64,000 nucleotides of DNA, taken from the NCBI GenBank assembly GCA_029465975.1, contig CM055728.1, positions 29,806,513-29,870,512 of the forward strand, in the 5' to 3' direction. The position numbers and the translations under genes are program-made. Below the pieces are notes generated by a model. It saw only the letters and a list, made by a program, of their open reading frames with translations, did no database searches and was not told the origin of the DNA. This document shows positions 58,401 through 64,000 of this stretch, in pieces. This DNA is from Dallia pectoralis (taxonomy: Eukaryota; Chordata; Actinopteri; Esociformes; Umbridae). Each line of letters starts with the position of its first letter. Within the stretch, counting starts at the first letter, position 1.

Positions 58401-61400
58401 AAACACACACGTGAACACACACGCATGTAAACACACACATGTAAACACACACGTGAACACACACGCATGTAAACACACACATGTAAAGACACACATGTAA
58501 AGACACACGTTTGAACACACACGTCGTAACCACACATGCATGTACACACATGTAAACACACAGGTAAACACGTAAACACACTACACATCACTGTAGTGTC
58601 AGCCATAACATTGACTGGTAATTAACAGTGACATCACTGTGACATCACTGTAGTGTCAGCCATAACATTGACTGGTAATTAACAGTGACATCACTGTGAC
58701 ATCACTGTAGTGTCAGCCATAACATCGACTGGTAAAACAGTGACATCACTGTGACATCACTGTCACATCACTGTCACATCACTGTGACATCACTGTCACA
58801 TCACTGTCACATCACTGACATCAACAAGCAGGAGATGATACAGGACGACTCCTTGACTCCGGGGATAAAAGCAACGGCAGCACCTCCTCTCCACAGCTGT
58901 TTTCACCTCACTGACTTCTCCTCATCTCTCCTCACAGAGGAGGCCATGGATCCCCCTGGAGGATCTGAGAATGAGAACTCCTGGCCGGAGCGGCAGGAGG
59001 AGCGGCAGGAGGAGCGGCAGGAGGAGCGGCAGGAGGAGCGGCAGGAGGAGCGGCAGGAGGAGCGGCAGGACCACTCCAGCTACCATCAGACCGTAGCTGA
59101 CTCTCTCCTCCACCTGGGCCGGGACCCCGAAACCACGGAGACCGCCTCCTCACGGCAGCGTGTCACCATGGAGACAGAAAAGAATGTCACAGCTGTCGAA
59201 GCATGGTCTGTGGCAACTGAAAACTCGGGAGTGCCGGGAGAGGAGGAAGATGCTGAGGAAGAGGAGCAGGAGGAGGCGGACAGGGAAGGAGTTGTAGTAG
59301 CCGTAGAATCCTCTGTCGTTGCTAGGGAGGAAGAGCACACTGAGGAGGAAGTGGAGGAGGAAGAGGAGGCGCAGCAGCCCAGGCAGGCTGGCATGACACA
59401 GAGAGCTTTCGACCACCCGTACTTCACCGGAGACATTCACCAGCAGCAGGACAAGGCCGAGGAAGACGAAGACGAGGAGGAGTACGAGGACGAGAGACGA
59501 GGAGCGGAGGAAGAGGAGGATGACATTGAGGACGAGAGAGTTCCCCCTGTGGTCCTGCCCTCCTCTACCATCACCACCAGCAGGGAGGGGCAAAGGCCCA
59601 GGACTAACCAAAACTACAACTTCCACCGCACCAGCCCACTGGAGAACTACAAACTCCACAGAGTCAGCCCCACACAGCACTACACCTCCCATAAGGCCGC
59701 GGTGGCCTCTGAAATAATCGAGGTGCGCTCGGAGGATTCGGGCAAGGACTACGACGATGAAGATGGCGATGACGAGGAGGAGGCGGACGACGACAGCCTG
59801 TCCCAGAGGTCGACGGTGACCGACGAGTCTGAGATGTACGACATGACCCGGGGGAACCTGGGCCTGCTGGAGCAAGCCATCGCCCTCAAGGCGGAGCAGG
59901 TGAAGGGACCCCACGACCTCCTCCGTCACCCCGCCACGGAGCTCCATCACCGCTACTTCACCATGGAGGACCGGCCCAAACATCTGGACGCCATGCGCAA
60001 GAGCTACTTCAACAGTAAAGGTACAAACCCCACACACACACACTCACATGCACTCACACACACACACGCACACACATTGTAATAAATTGCCAATGAGAAG
60101 CTTGCCGACTAGTGACTGTTCAGTAAGTTGGTGAACGGTCACAGCCAGTTGAATGTTAGTCACATGGAGTGGATCCAGATGCCTGGGTTCTCTGATTGGA
60201 TTAAGATTCAGGATTGAGATAGATATTGACGTATTGAGTTATTCACACTTATATGGACAGTGAGAATGTATAACACATGAACCAACACAGAGACAAATAA
60301 TGTGTTGCACCAGATTTCCATCTATATCCCTTCTGTGAGAGGGAAAGGGTGAGTGAGATGTAGGGAAAGAGAGAGACAGCGAGAATGAGAGGGAGGGAGG
60401 GAGAGGTAAAGAAATAGAAGAAGACGGGGGCAGCGAGAGAGGTTTACTACAGTGTTTAAATTTTGCATACTGTCCATATTCCCATTTCATTACGTATATC
60501 TTGTAGCTATGTATATTCTACATATTCTGTTGTAATTTCTGCTTTTGTTATTCTTAACTACGTAGGTGTTGCTTGCCATGTCACAAGAATTTCATTGTTG
60601 TCATGATGCGTGTCATTCGGTACATTTGATAATAAAAAATACTTTGACCTTGAGCCGAAAAAGAGAACGTATGAGAGATGGATGGAGGAAGGAAGTGAAA
60701 GAAAGAGAGAAAGGGAGAGAAAGACTCCACAATATGATTGGTCCAGTGTTTATGTTTGTGTCATTGTTTGGGCAGGCTGGCACAATGCCCGTTTGTCATG
60801 GCTGTGACACTAACCCACCCCATGTAGTGATGCTCAGGTTCTGCCCAGCTCTAATCCAGTGGGTACCCCCCCCCCCCCACCCCATGTAGTGATGCTCAGG
60901 TTCTGCCCAGCTTTAATCCAGTGGGTACTACCCCCCCCCCCACCCCATGTAGTGATGCACAGGTTCTGCCCAGCTTTAATCCAGTGGGTACCCCCCCCAC
61001 CCCATGTAGTGATGCACAGGTTCTGCCCAGCTTTAATCCAGTGGGTACCCCCCCCACCCCATGTAGTGATGCTCCGGTTCTGCCCAGCTTTAATCCAGTG
61101 GGTACCCCCCCCACCACCCCATGTAGTGATGCTCCGGTTCTGCCCAGCTTTAATCCAGTGGGTACCCCCCACCCCATGTAGTGATGCACAGGTTCTGCCC
61201 AGCTTTAATCCAGTGGGTACCCCCCACCCCATGTAGTGATGCTCCGGTTCTGCCCAGCTTTAATTTAATCCAGTGGGTACCCCCCCCACCCCATGTAGTG
61301 ATGCACAGGTTCTGCCCAGCAGCCCAGCTCTAATTAGAAGGTGCATGTCTCGTTAACATTAAATTTCCAGCCCAGCAGAGCAGCGCTTTTACGCCTCTTC

Positions 61401-62407
61401 TTTCATGTTGTCTTTCTTTATTCTTTTATTCCTTTATTTCCTTTCTTTTTTCTTTCTGTCTCCGCCTTGCTGTCTTTCCTGCATGGAGCTACAGAGATAT
61501 AATTATCTGAAGTGTGGCCCTTAATTTTCCATTCCTACTGAGCTTACATGCAATTGTGTTAGGATGGCTAGAGTATGTTTTAGTTAGCCATTTGATTTAG
61601 GTATACATAACAATTTATGTGAATGTTATGTAAATATTATGTAATGGTTATCTACAGTTAATGTAAAATTTTAATCTAAATATTTTGTATAGTTAATGTA
61701 AAGTTAATCTAAATATTTTGTATAGTTAATGTAAAGTTAATCTAAATATTTTGTACAGTTATTGTGAAGTTATTCCAAAGGCTTTGTACATTTAATGTAA
61801 AGTTAATCTAAAAGTTCTTAGGCCATGTAACAAAATTATTTAAACGTATTTATCTGGGCAATGAGTGTATGTTTGCTCTTAAAAAATACAATATAACATT
61901 AGAGTAAGTCAAAATAAACAATACATTCATTTGAAATTCAAAACCATATGAAATATTCAGTGAAGTTATAAATTATTCAAGTTGTGCATTTAAATATTAA
62001 AATATTGAACACACACTAGATTACGTACAGTACAAACTGTCACATTACATTTTGTTGAAATAAATAGCCTTTCTCACAAAGTTGATACACAGCCAGATTG
62101 TGAACAGGTGTCTAAATGTTGAGGTTTTTGTTCTGTGTATTTATTTAACTGTGATTGCCAGACATCTTTTTGTATTTACATTTCTGTCACTTAGCAGACT
62201 CTCTTATCCTGGTTGTGGCCAGTGTCTGGATCATTCGTCACATATGTCCTCACCTCCCGTTTTCTCCTTCAGAAGGCAGTCGGTCGGAGAAGAGGGAGAT
62301 CAAATGCCCCACCCCCGGCTGTGACGGGACGGGTCATGTGACCGGACTCTACCCCCACCACCGGAGTTTGTCAGGCTGCCCTCACAAGGACAGGATCCCC
62401 CCTGAGA
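53766..62407 (+). CDS. myt1: myt1, myelin transcription factor 1 (5' part; five exons called)
   Basis: Exons: 53766-53823, 55059-55089, 57481-57749, 58938-60020, 62273-62407, with phases that join without a frame break. The product is a nuclear C2HC zinc-finger transcription factor of the MYT1/MYT1L/ST18 (NZF) family, acting in neural and neuroendocrine differentiation. Visible: an N-terminal MSVESDDKRGTRTRSK motif; a basic RKRR stretch; a long Glu/Asp-rich region; the family motif STVTDESE followed by TRGNLGLLEQAIALKAEQV; and the C2HC finger CPTPGCDGTGH...HHRSLSGCP. The REIK before the finger and IPPE after it favour MYT1 over MYT1L (which, as I recall it, has ESK and VPPE). The remaining fingers and the C-terminal coiled coil lie beyond the window. 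Odd: the exon for most of the N-terminal finger is not found in 55090-57480. Whether this is the a or b teleost copy cannot be told. Confidence 0.95.
53824..55058. other. myt1 intron 1: (CT)n, unique AT-rich block, (TG)n
   Basis: (CT)n lies at 53850-53895. A repeat-free AT-rich block at about 54200-54575 is a good candidate for a conserved intronic enhancer, judged by composition only. At 54582-54865 a (TG)n array is interrupted by GCGTGTATTTTGTGTGTGTA, about four times. Confidence 0.6.
55059..55089 (+). CDS. myt1: myt1 coding exon 2 (31 nt)
   Basis: It is bounded by CTCTCTCTGCAG and GAG|GTGAGA. It completes the split Gly and reads PTEHAGPEL plus two bases of the next codon. The position and the pattern G-P-x-E-x(5)-L-S match the MYT1 segment before finger 1. 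The short length makes this less certain than the other exons. Confidence 0.75.
55363..55455. repeat. (GT)n microsatellite in myt1 intron 2
   Basis: A pure GT run of about 90 bp. Confidence 0.97.
55799..55977. repeat. 90-bp direct duplication in myt1 intron 2
   Basis: Two copies, period 90 bp (GCGTTGTATAAGTG at 55804 and 55894). They are identical over about 80 bp except one C/T in CAGTTACGTG/CAGTTATGTG. Confidence 0.93.
56627..57118. repeat. 45-47 bp minisatellite in myt1 intron 2
   Basis: About eleven copies of ACTGGAGATGTAGGACTCTA then ATGCTAACTCACTGTATGCT. The last copies carry CTCTCTG. Confidence 0.95.
57125..57480. repeat. Pyrimidine tract before myt1 exon 3
   Basis: About 355 bp almost free of purines. 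The right end is a ~15-bp tandem CTCCCCTCCTTCTCCCC that runs straight into the splice acceptor. Confidence 0.92.
57481..57749 (+). CDS. myt1: myt1 coding exon 3 (finger-1 end, basic/acidic region)
   Basis: The acceptor is CTCTCTGTACAG; one base completes the previous codon. It then reads VIGCPLVRKRRL, where GCP is the last Cys of finger 1, followed by KRKSGPLKLTLDQ and an acidic run (SKEEEEEADG, then EEKEEVTDKKEK). The donor is GAGG|GTAGGC; the exon ends with one base over. The RKRR/KRK clusters are a plausible nuclear localisation signal. Confidence 0.92.
57772..58585. repeat. ~16-bp ACATGTAAACACAC array in myt1 intron 3
   Basis: About 50 copies, 12-18 bp each, with variants ACGTGAACAC, GCATGTAAAC and ACATCTAAAC. 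A multi-unit block including CGTGAACTCACACGCATG recurs about 315 bp apart (near 57893 and 58208). Most units contain GTAAACA. Confidence 0.96.
58590..58830. repeat. ~62-bp repeat then CACATCACTGT repeat
   Basis: Three copies of GTGTCAGCCATAACATTGAC with TGGTAATTAACAGTGACATC are followed by short GACATCACTGTCACATCACT units. Confidence 0.92.
58938..60020 (+). CDS. myt1: myt1 coding exon 4 (large acidic exon)
   Basis: A 1083-nt exon, acceptor CTCCTCACAG and donor AAAG|GTACAA. It encodes about 361 residues: EEAMDPPGG; a perfect EERQ tandem; SSYHQTVADSLLHLG (equivalent to the SLLNLG motif of MYT1); several Glu/Asp blocks; and IIEVRSEDSGKDYDDEDGD. The signature STVTDESEMYDMTRGNLGLL follows, then LDAMRKSYFNSK. 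The acidic stretches are typical for the family. Confidence 0.97.
58987..59070 (+). repeat. myt1: In-frame 12-bp coding repeat (EERQ)n in myt1
   Basis: Seven copies of GAGCGGCAGGAG. The codons are identical copy to copy, pointing to recent expansion. The length is a multiple of three, so the frame is kept. Confidence 0.95.
60021..60459. other. myt1 intron 4, left part
   Basis: (CA)n at 60033-60076 and GA-rich sequence at 60330-60440; otherwise unique. Confidence 0.6.
60460..60660 (+). mobile_element. Possible LINE 3' end fragment
   Basis: The AT-rich text with GTCACAAGAATTTCATTG, then ACATTTGATAATAAA and ACTTTGACCTTGA resembles the 3' tail I recall for a common fish LINE (CACAAGAATTTCA ... 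ACAATAAA ... TTTGA). No ORF or target duplication is identified. Confidence 0.45.
60825..61322. repeat. ~60-bp minisatellite with C-runs in myt1 intron 4
   Basis: About eight copies of CCCCATGTAGTGATGCTCAG, GTTCTGCCCAGCTTTAATCC and AGTGGGTAC are present, separated by C-runs of 6-11 bases that vary in length. Confidence 0.95.
61323..62272. other. myt1 intron 4, AT-rich right part
   Basis: A 4-copy GTAAAGTTAATCTAAATATT repeat lies at about 61660-61810. A CACTTAGCAGACTCTCTTATCC-like stretch at 62180-62205 resembles a dispersed teleost repeat. The rest is unique. Confidence 0.5.
62273..62407 (+). CDS. myt1: myt1 coding exon 5 (C2HC finger 2)
   Basis: The acceptor is TTTCTCCTTCAG and the donor CTGAGA|GTCAGT. 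With one base from exon 4 it reads EGSRSEKREIK, then the finger CPTPGCDGTGHV...YPHHRSLSGCPHKDR and IPPE. All Zn ligands of the C2HC finger (Cys, Cys, His, Cys) are present. It ends in phase 1, so the next exon lies to the right of the window. Confidence 0.98.
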
Positions 62408-62439
62408 GTCAGTAGTTTCTACAAAGCCCTTCATTTTAG

Positions 62440-63155
62440 TGCTAATAATAATTATAATAATAATATGGTAATAATATGGTAATTATCCAGTCTGATATTA
62501 GTGCTACTAATGATTATTGTAATAATATGGTAATTATACGGTCTGATATTAGTGCTGATAATTACTATAATAATAATATAGTAATTATCTGGTCTGATAA
62601 TAGTGCTAAAAATTATTATAATGAGAATATGGTAATTATCCAGTCTGATATTTGTGCTCATAATTATTATAATTATAATATGTTAATTATCTGGTCTGAC
62701 ATTAGTGCTAATAATAATTATTATTATAATCTGGTAATTATCCGGTGTGATATTAGTGCTAATAATTACTATAATAATAATATGGTAATTATCCTGTCCG
62801 GTATTAGTGCTAATAATAATTATTATTATAATCTGGTAATTATCCGGTGTGATATTAGTGCTAATAATAATTATTATTATAATCTGGTAATTATCCGGTC
62901 TGACATTAGTGCTAATAATTATTATTATTATAATCTGGTAATTATCCGGTGTGATATTAGTGCTAATAATTACTATAATAATAATATGGTAATTATCCTG
63001 TCCGGTATTAGTGCTAATAATAATTATTATTATAATCTGGTAATTATCCGGTGTGATATTAGTGCTAATAATTATTATTATAATAATATGGTAATTATCC
63101 GGTCTGACATTAGTGCTAATAATAATTATTATTATAATATGGTAATTATCCTGGA
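62440..63155. repeat. ~47-60 bp AT-rich minisatellite in myt1 intron 5
   Basis: About 13 copies of GGTAATTATCCGGTNTGATA then TTAGTGCTAATAATTATTAT are present. Each has TAATTAT. The + ORF of 251 codons is repeat translation. Confidence 0.95.
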
Positions 63156-63184
63156 CCTTTCAACATCTAAAGCAGGGGTCTCTA

Positions 63185-63930
63185 ACCGATTCCACGGAGG
63201 GCCTAGTCTATTGTATGCAGGTTTAATTTAACACAGGGCCTAGTGTATGCAGGTTTTATTCTATGGAGGGCCTAGTGTATGCAGGATCTATTCTATGGAG
63301 GGCCTAGTGTATGCAGGTTTAATTTAACACAGGGCCTAGTGTATGCAGGTTTTATTCTATGGAGGGCCTAGTGTATGCAGGATCTATTCTATGGAGGGCC
63401 TAGTGTATGCAGGTTTTATTCTATGGAGGGCCTAGTGTATGCAGGATCTATTCTATGGAGGGCATAGTGTATGCTGGATCTATTCTATGGAGGGCCTAGT
63501 GTATGCAGGTTTTATTCTATGGAGGGCCTAGTGTATGCAGGTTTTATTCTATGGAGGGCCTAGTGTATGCAGGTTTTATTCTATGGAGGGCCTAGTGTAT
63601 GCATGTTTTATTCTATGGAGGGCCTAGTGTATGCAGGTTTTATTCTATGGAGGGCCTAGTGTATGCAGGTTTTATTCTATGGAGGGCCTAGTGTATGCAG
63701 GTTTTATTCTATGGAGGGCCTAGTGTATGCAGGTTTTATTCTATGGAGGGCCTAGTGTATGCAGGTTTTATTCTATGGAGGGCCCAGTGTATGCAGGTTT
63801 TATTCTATGGAGGGCCTAGTGTATGCAGGTTTTATTCTATGGAGGGCCCAGTGTATGCAGGTTTTATTCTATGGAGGGCCTAGTGTATGCAGGTCTTATT
63901 CTATGGAGGGCCTAGTGTTTGCAGGTCTTG
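63185..63930. repeat. 32-bp minisatellite in myt1 intron 5
   Basis: About 22 copies of CTATGGAGGGCCTAGTGTAT then GCAGGTTTTATT are present. The left units also show GGATCTATT and TTTAATTTAACACAGGG variants. It starts about 30 bp after the previous array. Confidence 0.96.
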
Positions 63931-64000
63931 TCTTTTTCCTTTAAATTAGTTCCCAGGTTAGGGTAAAACCAACAATCAAGTACTAGGTGAGAGCAGAAAC

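Overview
The window is vertebrate nuclear DNA, most likely from a ray-finned fish. It shows long introns with GT/AG boundaries, dense (CA)n/(GT)n microsatellites and very many minisatellites. It carries a BEL/Pao-type LTR retrotransposon, a family absent from mammals, and one gene recognisable as myt1 (myelin transcription factor 1). I cannot name the species. Tandem repeats fill roughly a third or more of the window, and most long open reading frames outside the genes below are simply repeats whose unit lacks stop codons.

Layout. Positions 1-9700 are intergenic or far-upstream sequence dominated by tandem arrays: 37-bp, 60-bp, a G-rich 16-17 bp array of 1.8 kb, a CAGCTG/(TG)n compound array, a 58-bp hairpin unit and a 23-bp array. 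Positions 9769-12024 hold a complete, young, non-autonomous LTR element. Its 390-bp LTRs appear identical, with a 5-bp target duplication and a single repetitive ORF. Its primer site matches the predicted 5' end of its own transcript. Positions 12-23 kb carry more arrays, including a 2.1-kb 28-bp satellite with an internal inversion and an 838-bp duplication. Positions 23823-29966 hold a BEL/Pao element with gag, protease, RT and RNase H but no integrase core. It sits inside a 32-bp minisatellite. Positions 30-53 kb hold arrays alternating with unique, possibly regulatory sequence, including a few candidate first or 5' UTR exons.

From 53.77 kb to the right end runs the 5' coding part of myt1 on the + strand. 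Five coding exons are called: the start exon, a 31-nt exon, a basic/acidic exon, a large acidic exon, and the exon with the first internal C2HC finger. The gene continues past the window. Exon phases agree throughout, but the exon expected to carry most of the N-terminal zinc finger is not found between 55090 and 57480. The myt1 introns are heavily invaded by arrays, two of which form the pyrimidine tracts of splice acceptors. One intronic array repeats a forkhead-like GTAAACA motif dozens of times.

Protein calls rest on remembered family features and visible motifs; no search was run.
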